This document shows positions 53,501 to 64,000 of a stretch of DNA of 64,000 bases, piece after piece (the first letter of the stretch is position 1; every line of letters starts with the position of its first letter). This stretch comes from Cucumis sativus (Eukaryota; Streptophyta; Magnoliopsida; Cucurbitales; Cucurbitaceae), in assembly GCF_000004075.3 (NCBI RefSeq), contig NC_026655.2:26149489-26213488 (forward strand), read 5' to 3'. The notes beneath the pieces are model-generated. The model did not search any database and had not been told where the DNA came from. It saw nothing but the letters and a program-made list of their open reading frames with translations. Position numbers and translations under genes: made by a program.

Positions 53501-56500
53501 GGAAGGTTACTATTTAAATAATACTTTAGGTTAAATATTATATTCTTCTTCTTATACTTTAAAGTTTGTTCAATTATAGTTTTTATATTATCAAATATCT
53601 AATTCTAGACATTGAATTTTCAATAAATCTTAAATTTAGTACATACTCCAAATTTAGCACGTACAAGTGGTTTATTATAATTTTTTTTTGTACTTTTCAT
53701 TATTTATGCATTTTCATGGTAGATTTCTAAAATGTATGCACATATTGTGTTTCTTTACATAAAAATTATCATGATTATTTAATCAATTTCAATAAAAACT
53801 AACTACGAAAAACTAAATTTAAGATTTACTAAAGATACAACAGCTAAAATTGAATAAATTTGAAGGTACATGGATCAAAATAGTATTTTAACCTAATATT
53901 TATGACGCCACTAGTTTTATATATGTATTCAAAATAAGGGAAAAATTTGTGCACAATAGGTTTCAAACGAACAATATTTATTAAAAAAAATGTTTGTTAA
54001 AGTAATTAAGTTTATGTTTATCCACATGCACAGTTTGTCATTGATATAAATAAGTGGATAACTGTAATTTTTGCAACTTGTTTTGTCTACGAGTTTTTAT
54101 CCATTCATATTTTATAATTCACTACAACTATTCAAAAGAAAGTGGATACACGATGAAGTGCACCCTTGTGTTTACATGTGTGATACCTAAACTACACACA
54201 TAAAATAATACTATAAAGACATGTATATTTTGTCGTTATAATTATTCGAGACTAAGTAGTTATACAATTATAAGTAGTGTATTTTATTTTATGAAGAACA
54301 TTATATAAACTATATATATATGAGAAACTAGAACTAATAGCATAAATATGTTAATAGATAATCACATCATTCGACTTTTAAATTATAAGTATGCCTTTTT
54401 AGGTCAAACCTAATGTAAAGCCTAACTTAACTGATTATAATATTTTAAATATTTTTATGAGCTAAAACAAGGTAGATGAGAAATAGAACATGACTTAACC
54501 CTTAAGAAAGTAATAACTTTATTTACAAGTCAAATATACTTTCTTTCTTAAATACCAATTTGAAAAGAAAAAAAAATACGATTATCGTATTGTTTTGATG
54601 ATAAATTTCTATTTGATTCGTAAATTCAACCAAATCTCGCATAAATTTTAAAAAATCAAATTAACTGCCACATCATCCTTTCAGCCATTGTTATTGATTG
54701 ACCTAAGGACCTAACCAAAATTAAATTGTTAATCAAAGGACCAATTAGAAACTTATTCTCAAATTTAAAAACCAATGATTTGTTTTCCTTTTTGTATAAA
54801 GGAGAGTCCACGTGTCCTATAATTTCCCTCTTTATTCATTGCGTTCCCGCGGCTTCCACCGTGTCTTGTCCACGTGGGCCTTCACTCCAATTTAATTCTT
54901 CACTTAAATGACTGTTGATTTAATTAGTTGTATGGTCGTATAATTATTATATATTTATTTCCATTTATTATTATGATTGGTTTTTCTTTTTTTTTTCGAT
55001 TTAATTAGTTTTTAAATTGGATAGCCTTTGTATATCATTATGGAAAATTTGACTCAATAATATCAAGTTTTGATTTACATTGTGATATGAAATTTTTTTA
55101 AAAGTGTTTTTGAGTATTTTTAATTAAAATTTAGAACATCAACTTTATTATTTATTTCTTTTAATTGTAACTTTTATGTGTAGACAAATTTTATAGCCCT
55201 TTTATTGTCAAGACATTAATTCAATTTCTCATCTAAAATAGAAATGATGTTGAAGAAACCATTTGATTAATTACTTTTTTTTATATAAAAAACCTATTCA
55301 ATCAAGAGAAATGGTTAAAAATATTTATAAAAAAAACGAAAAAATATTTACACATTCTTAAAAAATTAAGTGTAATAAATTTTGTTTTGGTAGAGGGTAA
55401 ATAGTTTGTTAAATTTTCTATTTTTTTAAAGAATCTCTTCAATTAAAATATCATTTTTGTTTTTATTTTTTAAAGAACAATAGTCCTAAGTGAAAGAGTT
55501 TATCCAAACCAAGCCACAAAAGAACTAATACATATATGGAAGTGATTCAAGTACATTCCAATGTTTCAATTGATACAAAAATGTTTAGTTCATATCAGCA
55601 GACACAATAATTGCATAATCATTTAGAAGGTGGAATGAGACCTATTTATAAAGCTCTTTGTTCGATATCTGTTTAGAATATATATATGTAATATCGACAA
55701 TGTTAGCATAGGTGCACGCCCTGAGGTTGCAAGGTTCTAACTAGTGAGTTCAATCAATTATTACTCTTTTTGAAAGAAAAAAAAAATAGAACGAGCCTAT
55801 CTAGATTGACCCAAAACTGAAGAAGTTCTCAACTTCTTTTTTCAAAATACACAAACTCTCAAGATATCTTCAAACTGCATAACAAATATCGTTTTTTCGG
55901 GTGAAATTTTAAACACCATAAGTTGGGTTAATTTCAAGAATGATGGTTTTTTACAAACTAATGATAAAATTAGGATAACTTTGAAATACTAAACACAAAA
56001 AGTGAAGTTTGAACTACTGTAAAAAATATAATGAATTTTGAGTGGAGGAAAGTCGCGTATCGAAGCACACAACTTTTTTTAATCCAATCACAACCTATAT
56101 GACCTGCCACATAAACATGCATGAAAGACGGGTCAAATGTTATGAAATCATATGTCAAGTGTACACGACTTCGTTATTTTGTTTATTTAATTGTCTCTAA
56201 TATGTTTTAGTTATTTTGTAAATGATTAAATATAATAACATTAAACAATGTTCTTGTTTCATGCTTATAAAATTCATACTATGCAACAATAATAAGCACC
56301 AATAAAACGTCGTAACCGATCCACGAATTCATGGATGCTGAACACAATCAAGAATGTCATGTTAGCAAGTGAGATAATCCGAACTTCACAACCCAATTTT
56401 TTTAAGAGATAAATATTTAAATAAGATTATTTTAGAAAGAAAAGAAAACACAAACAAGTTATAAATATGAATTTATGGTATCTTATAATTTTTTTTTGTT

Positions 56501-56902
56501 TGAATTCAAATATATACATATAATTGAAGATTGAATAGAACCGTTATAAAAATGGGTCCCATCGATTGAATTGGTTGAGCATAAAGACAATAATTTTAAT
56601 TTTCATTAAAGAAAAGTTTGTAGCATTGTGATTAGTGACATTAAATCATGTTTAAGAAAAAGAAGAAAAACCCATTTCTCTTTTCCAAAAAGTTCATTAC
56701 CTTATCTTTAATCCCAATTCTTAGAACCCATAAACCAAAGTAAACTTTCAATAAATTTGTAGACAAGAAATCGAATCGAATCGAATCGTTTTCTCCGAGA
56801 ATTCCCATTTGTTCGAATTCCCATTCTCCAATCCAATCCAATCACCTTCTTCATCTTCTTCCACCCCCTTTTTTCACATTTCTTCACAATTTGCATCTTT
56901 CA
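50549..56902. other. Divergent intergenic region between isomerase and vWA genes
   Basis: The isomerase promoter and leader occupy the left end; a TGGGCT site II-like motif (minus strand, 50891-50896) lies about 345 bases above its start codon. The vWA gene promoter lies at the right end, with a CT-rich leader from about 56780. Between them are 5 kb of AT-rich DNA with no gene I can support, a T run at 51439-51458 and a small GC-rich patch with two G-boxes near 54810-54880. Confidence 0.65.
54808..54880. promoter_or_regulatory. Paired G-boxes in a small GC-rich island
   Basis: CCACGTGTCC (54808-54817) and CCACGTGGGCC (54870-54880) lie 60 bases apart, just downstream of a TATAAAGG at about 54795. 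The ACGT cores are the type bound by bZIP and bHLH factors. The nearest gene start downstream is 2 kb away, so this could be a distal element or the promoter of an unannotated transcript. Confidence 0.35.
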
Positions 56903-59900
56903 ATGGCGGAAGATTTCGCCAAAGCCGTTGATGATGGTCTTCGCCTCTCCAAAAGACTCTACTTCGGTAAAGACCGAGCTGTTGCGCCACCCAGATCGTT
57001 CCCCACCATGGATAGGATGGATCATTCATTTCTCCCTACGGCTCCCATGGTTTATGCTGTAATTCATGATCCTGGAATCGTTGATAATCCCGATATTCCA
57101 AGCTACCAGCCTCATGTTCATGGCCGCTGTGACCCACCGGCTTTGATTCCGCTTCAGATGAATGCAGTTGAGCTTCAGGCTGATTGTTATTTGGATAAAG
57201 CGATTATTCGGATTACTGGCTCTTGGAGGGTCCATTGCGTTATGGGTAGCCGGAGTTGTGATTGCCGCATTGCAATTCCTATGGGGGAACAGGTATTTCT
57301 CTGGGATTTTCCCTCTGGAAATTGTTAGAATCTAGTTTGTTTATAACTTGCTGTACATGAAGAATTATGTGCTGCAATATTTTTTGTTTTTTTTTTGTAG
57401 AAGACGATAAAGGAATTTTTATAGCATCTCCGAGTTTGGTTTTTTGTGTTCTGTTATTCTATTGCAATCTCAGGGAATGATATTATATTTGGCTAACAGG
57501 GTTCAGTTCTAGGTTGTGAGGTAGATGATCCTAGAAAATCATATCGCACTTCACTTATTGCACTTGAAGATAAAAGTAAAAATGCTTCGGAGAAACCGGA
57601 ACGAGTAGACGGAGGTTTCCTGACTCCTAATATCTTTACCCTCACAATACCACAGGTGATAAAACGTAACCCCCTTCATTTTGTTTGTAAGTGAATGCTT
57701 TTGATTTTGATTGTTTGTTGCGTTGTATTTTCCTTTGTGTTTTTAAGGTTGATGGGGGCACCACTTTGTCTATTACCATGACTTGGTCTCAAAAACTACT
57801 GTTCAACTCATCTGGCGATCTCTGCTTGGATGTTCCTTTTACTTTTCCTCATTATGTCATTCCTGCAGGGAAGAAAATGTCGAAAAAGGAGAAGATAGTG
57901 TTAAATATAAATGTTGGTTCCGCAGTTGAGGTTTCGTGCAAGACAACGAGTCATCCTTTAAAGGTTTGATACTCTGTTTTGTTTTAAGTAAGTGATGTGG
58001 TTTTTTGTTCCAGTCTTTGATGTTGTTCCTAGAATGGATTCAGGAATCAATGAGAAAACCTGGAAAGCTGAGCTTTGTATACGAATCGGAAGTTCTCGTG
58101 TGGTCAAAATCTAATCTTAGCTTCTCATATAGTGTATGTTCTACATTCATCAGTATTTTGGTATTTTAAGTCAGAGATAAGCCTGTTCATCTATGCTCAG
58201 CATTTAAATCTTTTGAATCTTGTCCTTCTTGGATGTTCTAGATTTCTTCAAGTCAAATATCCGGTGGTATTCTCCTACAATCTCCTCCCGTTGATGATGC
58301 TGATCAAAGAGAGATGTTCTGCATGTACTTGTATCCGGGAAAGGACAAAGGAAAGGTAGGATGGGTTTTCTTAATATTGTTATTAATCCCTAGAAAGAAT
58401 TGCATAGAATCACATCTTAACTAATTCAACAGGTGTTCAGAAAGAAGATAGTGTTTGTTGTTGACGTAAGTGGAAGTATGCAAGGCAAGGCACTTGACGA
58501 TGTGAAAAATGTACTATCCACAGCATTGAGTAAGCTTCCTCCAGAAGACATGTTTAATATTATTGCTTTCAACGAGGACACTCGTCAATTCTCAGAATCC
58601 ATGGAGATGGCCACCATGGATGCTGTTGAAAGGGCCCTTCAGTGGATCAAGATGAATTTTGTTGCAAGGGGTGGCACCGATATTTTACTTCCATTAACAA
58701 AGGTCTCAAATTTCAATTCTTTTCCATTTATTCTTCATGCGGATCTTTTTATTGTCGGCAATTGTCAAATTGTACGAGTATGTGGAACTTTCCTTCTTAA
58801 CACTGAAAGCACTTAGGTGTAGAATTTGTACGAGTACTGTTGGATTGAGTATTTTTACTATGTGGCAAAACAAGTATTGGCAATACATATGTAAGATGGT
58901 GGCCTCAGGGTGGACAAAGCCTCCATAAGATTAGGGAAGTGAACCATGGCAATGCGAAATTTGGTCCCTTTACCTACACAGTTCTTAAAAGAAAAAGATG
59001 GTGGGAGTTGTTTTCTTTTTGAAGAATTGACCTCTCTTCTTTCCATAACATGTCTTTTTTTTGTTCTCTGGTCAACCTTCATTTTCTTTTTATTCTTTAC
59101 TTCTGAAATATCTTAACATCAGTAACATTAAATTTTTGCTTGCTTGTATCCAGGCAACTGAGATGCTGAATGATGGGGGTAATGGAGATTCAGTTCCTAT
59201 CATCTTTCTTGTTACTGATGGTGCTGTCCACAACGAGAGACATATTTGTGACGTGATGCAGAAAAATCGAACAAAAAAGCAATCCATTCATCCTCGTATA
59301 TATACTTTTGGTATAGGTATGTTTCTGGTCTTAATCTAGAACTGGATGGAAGGATTGACGAGCTGGCTGAAAATTCCGTTGAGCTTTGACCATTCTATAA
59401 CTCGTAGATTGAGGATTCTGATTTCACACATATATATTCTACCTTATACTTGTGTGTCTACCAGGTACATTTTGCAACCATTATTTTCTAAGAATGCTTG
59501 CGATGATTGGTAGGGGTCAATACGATGCTGCTTATGACTTGGGTGAGTTCTGTACTTCACTCTATTTCTTCTCTCCAACTGAGGAACTGCCACAACATGG
59601 CTACATTACATCCCATTAACTGCTGGATCTATATCCAAAATCTGTGTGCTTTTTCGCTTACTTTGTTCAACGCAGACTACATCAGTAATCATTTCGTTTT
59701 TCAGATTTGGTTGAACCCCAATTGCAAAATTTGTACAAAAGAGCTGCATCCACTATTTTTGTTAATATAGCCGTGGACACATTTGATGATCTAGATGAAG
59801 TCGAGGTATGCATATTCTTTTCTGTTGTAAAAGTTTTTCAGATCCATTCATTCTCATTTTTAGGCCACACACTTTCCTGTGGCAAGAAATATAAATCATT

Positions 59901-61397
59901 CTTCCAGTCAACCCTTCTTTTCTTTTATTCTTTTATTTATTTTCTAATTCCAAGCTTTTATTTTAGGTTTACCCTTCCTCAATTCCGGACCTTTCTTCTG
60001 AGAGTCCAATGACGGTATCTGGCAGATACCGTGGAAAATTTCCAGAGGTTGTCAAGGCAAGAGGCCTCTTAGCCAATTTAGATAACATTGTCTTAGACCT
60101 GAATGTACAAGAAGCAAAGGATATACCTATTGACAAGGTAGGGAACCCCCGAATATGCCTGAATTTTTTTCTTGTTATCTTGGCCCTTGGGTTGTTGAAA
60201 CTTAATTGATGAAGTCTTGGATTTTGAACTCAAGACCTTCACATCTTCTTTACAATTGGTTGGCTAATATTTTGCTAATCATTGGTCAATTTACATATTC
60301 CTTTTCAGGGGGAATAAAAAGGGTGAATAACAATGTTTCCATTTTTAGCTTCACATATGATGTAAATTAATATTCTTGTTTTAAACTTCTCTTCTTTTCC
60401 AGTTATTTGCTAAAGATCAAATTGAACAACTCACAGCTGAGGCTTGGTGTTCAGAAAATAAACAACTGGTGGAAATGGTTTGTGTTTCTTACCCATTGTC
60501 TCATTTCAACGGGTGTAATTCAGGTTAAATTACAAATTTCGTCCCTTGCAGGAAGAGTTTGGTCCCGACTCCCAATAGTTTAAAAGTTTCAATTTAGTTT
60601 TTATGGTCTAGTAAACCTCATAAATAGTGTTTGTACTTTGATCAAGATTTAAATAGTATCTGAAGTAGGAACAATTTATGAAGATTTTATCAAACCACAT
60701 AGACTAAATTCTAGTTATAAACCATAGAGACTAACTCTGTCCAAATCATAGGGACCAAATTTGTAACTTAACCAGATTTTTATTTTCTTAGCGCTTAAGT
60801 TCTTTTGAGTTTTGAATTTGCTATGATAGAGATGATGATATTCTTCATAACTTCTAGGTCAAAAAGATGAGCACGAAAATGGGTGTGCTGAGTGAGTATA
60901 CTCAAATGATCATATTTCAGAATGTAGATAAAGTCATTGAATCAATTAAAGTGCAACAGGTGAGCTTAAGCTTTACACTCACCACGACCTCCAATTTGAG
61001 TTGCAAGCAAATTGGTTATTAATTACTAAGTTTACATATTATAATAACTTCACAGAAGAAAAACGCTTATGAGAAAATGGTAGCACCAAAAGGTGACAAA
61101 ATGCTGCTGTTACCACTCTTTGGTGTTGGCTTTGGAAACTTGGAAGCAACATCTGACAACACTCCTCTCGGAAACGGCGAAAGAAAGCCCGAGGCAGCGG
61201 AAATATTCGCCAAAGCAGCTTCTAATTGTTGTGGCAAACTGTGTAGCTTCTGCTGTTGCCCCTGCTGCATAGAAGCCTGCTCTAGAATGAATAACCAATG
61301 TGCAATTTTGTTGACACAACTTTGTACCGCTTTGACCTGCTTCGGTTGTTTCGACTGCTGTCTAGAGATGTGCTGCGACAATCGAAGTGCCTCATAG
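56903..61397 (+). CDS. Inter-alpha-trypsin inhibitor heavy chain-like vWA protein with Cys-rich tail
   Basis: Thirteen exons join in frame to 755 residues: 56903-57292, 57500-57655, 57748-57963, 58044-58133, 58242-58355, 58433-58702, 59154-59316, 59465-59542, 59705-59805, 59967-60137, 60403-60477, 60858-60959 and 61056-61397. Residues 45-300 or so resemble a VIT domain. The von Willebrand A domain starts at 325; its metal site (MIDAS) is complete: D333, S335 and S337 in DVSGS, T404 in GGTD, and D434 in VTDG. The C-terminal 60 residues are rich in cysteine (CCGKLCSFCCCPCC, then LTCFGCFDCCLEMCC). No signal peptide is visible, so unlike the animal inhibitor chains this protein is probably intracellular; the cysteine tail could be palmitoylated. 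From memory it matches plant genes such as At1g72500 and At1g19110, whose role is unknown. The start ATG follows a CT-rich leader and is the first in frame. Confidence 0.93.
60520..60785. repeat. Dispersed repeat in an intron of the vWA gene
   Basis: Within the intron before exon 12. It has repeated phrases such as AAAAGTTTCAATTTAGTTTT, ACCTCATAAATAGT and GGGACCAAATTTGTAACTTA. The same ordered phrases recur at 63680-63930, and a looser relative is visible near 9420-9720. Class of element unknown. Confidence 0.6.
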
Positions 61398-62559
61398 GTA
61401 CCCCTGAAACAAAATTATTTATACAAGGTTTGTTTGTTTGTTGGTCTGCATTAGTAGTGTGTTGTGTATTAAAACCCAAAGTTACATTATAGGATTCGAA
61501 CAGTCAAAAAGGAAACCAAAAATGGTTACTGTTGCAAACCAAATATGTAAATCTAGTTTGTATACAAGAAGTGGCTTATTTAAGCAAAAACCACACATGA
61601 ACTCAAAAAAGGGAAAATTGTTCATATAACAAACCCAACCCCACCTTTAGAAGTATTCAAATTTGTGATATATTTGTCACTTTTGAGCTTTCAACTCTTT
61701 TTTGTTTCTGATTAGCTAATAATGTAAGGTCCCATGTGCAATTCAAGCATTGCATGCTGCCTTTTGCCTTCAAATGGGGGCAGTTTCTATTTTACCAAGC
61801 TACCATATATGGTATAAATTTCTAGGACAGATTGAGACATTGAATTGATTATTACAATTTTGTAGCCTATGTATGTAATTGAGTTGCAATGGTGCTTTGT
61901 TTTAATATGTATTTGTGCAAATTACTTGTTTATGCTTTAATTTAAAAGTTTTTTTTTTTTTTTTTTTTTTTTTTTGCAATTTTATAACTATACTAAACTA
62001 CAAAATAAAAAGGGAAAAACACCTGAAACCTTTTCATTTTGTAAGTATAATTTGTATGAAATTTGATTAAAGTTATTATGAAAAAACTACTTAAAATATT
62101 TTCAAATATAGCAAAAACAAAATTGTAAATAGTATATAATAATAATCTATTATACGTATATCAACATTACATTTGATGTTTTACTGTAATAGAAATATTT
62201 TAGTTTTGGTTGGCTATATTTGAAAAGAAAAGAATTTAAAAAATGAAAGTTAAATATTTTCAATTTTTTTAATTTGTAATTACAGTTTTTTATACTTTAA
62301 TTTTAAAAAGAAATTTAAATACTTCTTTAATACTTTATTTTTATTTCTATAGTAAAAAATATTTTTTTAATGTAATTTAATAGTTCTCTATTATTTTATA
62401 TTCAAATTAAAAATAAACAAAAATATTTACAAATTATACAAACTTTTCATATTCTATCACTATTGTTTGTCATTCATTATAACATAATATGAAATTTTGC
62501 TATATTTTGTAAATATTTTCAACAGTTTTATTTTCAAAAGCATTCAACAACGATACTTA

Positions 62560-62991
62560 AAAAAAAAAAAAAAAAAAAAAAACAAAGTTAGATAATGAGT
62601 ATTGAGTAGCTAATTGTGGGTTTCTCTGTAGCTTCATAATAGGTGAAATATCAGTGTAACCAACTTCATCTATCGCAACAAGAAGTTCAAACAGTGAATG
62701 GTGTATAATAGTCACTCCATTCAACTCAACTTGTGCCCAAACGCAGTCGAGACAATTCTTCGAATACTACTGTTTGAAGGGAGAAATGACATCAAAGTGT
62801 AGGGTCATCCATTCAGAAAGGAGGCATTATTTTGTATACAATTACTCACCTGCTCCTTTATGTAAACATGCAAAGCCTGATTCGATGGTCCGTCCGATAT
62901 GCACTTGTTTAAAGCTTCCACCGCCCACCTTATGAATTATGGACACCTTCACGTGTCCATAACAAATCCAGGCTACTGCTTTTGGAGGATT
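62560..62991 (-). pseudogene. Unidentified gene fragment or pseudogene
   Basis: Two minus-strand blocks look coding. Block one, 62850-62991, is open across its length and is bounded by a good acceptor (TTCCAG) and donor (GCAG|GTGAGT); it contains HKVGGGSFKQVHIGRTIE and GFACLHKGAG. Block two, 62560-62766, is open for 69 codons and contains CLDCVWAQVELNGVTIIHHS and DEVGYTDISPIMKLQ. A TAG stop sits directly before block two in its own frame. The natural join from block one through the CAG at about 62770 enters a different frame, which soon meets a stop. I do not recognise the family. It could be a decayed host gene, a transposon-derived fragment, or exons I joined wrongly. Confidence 0.3.
62937..62962. 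repeat. 10-bp perfect inverted repeat
   Basis: TTATGGACAC and GTGTCCATAA flank a 6-base spacer, inside the first block of the pseudogene candidate. It may be chance or a fold-back; the right arm overlaps a CACGTG G-box core. Confidence 0.6.
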
Positions 62992-63679
62992 CTGGAATAA
63001 ATAAATAAAATTATATTATATAGTAGCAACAAGCAAGGAAGTAGACACGAAAATGGTTCAAATTCGACTGTGGATTAAAAAAATGATCCAATTATAAGTT
63101 TGGTTTTAAAAAGGTTGTTTGGTGGAGTATTATAGTCGATGGGTTATATGTTATAATAGTCTATATTTTGAGTACTCGTTGTATTAGTCTTGGTTATAGA
63201 TGAGGGGGAGATGATGACTACAAAAGGATAAAACACGGTAAACAATAACGGTTTTCAAATATATAGGTTGTACAAGAACTTTTCTAGTTGTCAAGTGTGA
63301 GTTATAATAATCGGTAACTTCAACTATTATAACGGGATATTAAAAATTGGGTGGGTCATAATAGCTCACCATACCCAATGCAAGTTAGGGGTTTAACCTT
63401 CCTCTTAAGAGCTGTTTGAGGCAAGACTGTGTAATAAGACCATAATAACTCTCTTGCTACAATAAATACTACTTAAGAATATTCAACTATTTCAGAATGA
63501 CATAATAACGTTATTTCAAAACTCTCATTTACTATTTGATAATCGTTATTTTTTTATTTTTTGTTATAGTGTTTACGACTCAAATTAAAATAATTTACAC
63601 TCCAAATACAAATTATTATAACCTAACTATAATAACTCACTACTTGGCCCAAATGTCCGCTTAGAGTACCGTCCATACG

Positions 63680-63930
63680 GTTTCAAAAGTTAAGATTTAA
63701 TCTCTATGGTTTAATAAAACTTCATAAATAGTCTATATGGTTCGATAAACACTAGGTGGGAACTAAATTTTAATTATAAACCACCACATGAACTAAATTC
63801 TAACCTAGCCAAACTAGAGGAACCGAATTGCAAACCCAAAAGAAATAAAATTAAACCATAGTTCATACGGCCTAAATACCACGTGGACTTCTTTCTCCAA
63901 ACCATTGGACCAAATTTACAATTTAACAAA
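63680..63930. repeat. Second copy of the vWA-intron dispersed repeat
   Basis: TCTATGGTTTAATAAAACTT, TTCATAAATAGT, a variant of CATGAACTAAATTCTAACCT and GGACCAAATTTACAATTTAA occur in the same order as in 60520-60785. The copies have clearly diverged, so the family is old. Confidence 0.6.
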
Positions 63931-64000
63931 AAAAAGAAAATGATTTTAATTATATTCGGTGTTAAAACCAATGTTAGTGAGATTTAGGATGTGCACCCTA

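Larger units (their letters stand above)
61398..64000. other. Downstream region of the vWA gene, repeat-rich
   Basis: It begins with the vWA gene 3' UTR. A 27-base T run (61949-61975) and a 24-base A run (62559-62582) bracket AT-rich repeat text of the TTTGCTATATTTTGTAAATA type. A possible pseudogene (62560-62991) and a dispersed repeat (63680-63930) follow. No intact gene is visible to the window end. Confidence 0.6.

Noticed and set aside
62559-62582. Poly(A) run as evidence of a retrocopied gene
   Set aside because: The adjacent coding-like blocks are on the minus strand, where this run is poly(T), so it is not the tail of a processed copy of them.

Overview
This is a plant nuclear window: AT-rich DNA, genes with many GT-AG introns, pyrimidine-rich leaders and long gene-poor stretches full of short repeats. 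The protein set is eudicot. The style of the repeats and protein sequences suggests a cucurbit, probably Cucumis or a relative, but that is an inference from memory.

I rebuilt nine protein-coding genes exon by exon. In order they are: an RLCK-VII kinase like RIPK (6757-8510, +); the cullin-RING ligase subunit RBX1 (16941-18225, -); a subtilase of the SBT1.8 type (27302-29710, +); a cysteine-rich class C heterotrimeric G-protein gamma subunit like AGG3/GS3 (30821-32491, -); a LURP-one-related protein (37910-38716, +); a single-exon cation/calcium exchanger (39977-41896, -); a DUF1677 protein (44682-45137, -); methylthioribose-1-phosphate isomerase of the Yang cycle (47620-50548, -); and a 13-exon VIT/vWA-type protein with a cysteine-rich tail (56903-61397, +). 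All splice joins keep frame and give full-length proteins. A possible pseudogene lies at about 62560-62991 (-).

The genes are independent transcription units and do not form a pathway. Some have related themes: RIPK, the G-gamma subunit, the LURP-like protein and the secreted subtilase belong to families with roles in signalling, immunity or growth, while RBX1 and the isomerase are housekeeping. The most informative large-scale signal is gene order. Four genes (kinase, subtilase, LOR, isomerase) match, in order, what I recall as neighbours on Arabidopsis chromosome 2 (At2g05940, 05920, 05910, 05830). Three genes interleaved with them (RBX1, G-gamma, DUF1677) match what I recall as a cluster on chromosome 5 (At5g20570, 20635, 20670). 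That is the pattern expected if this window keeps the order that fractionation after genome duplication split in Arabidopsis.

The long spaces (1-6.7, 8.5-16.9, 18.2-27.3, 33.9-37.9, 50.5-56.9 and 61.4-64 kb) hold no gene I can support. They hold microsatellites, several short tandem duplications, a 22-bp degenerate minisatellite, a near-perfect hairpin and remnants of dispersed repeats. I saw no CRISPR, operon, rRNA or clear tRNA gene, and no system I would call previously undescribed.
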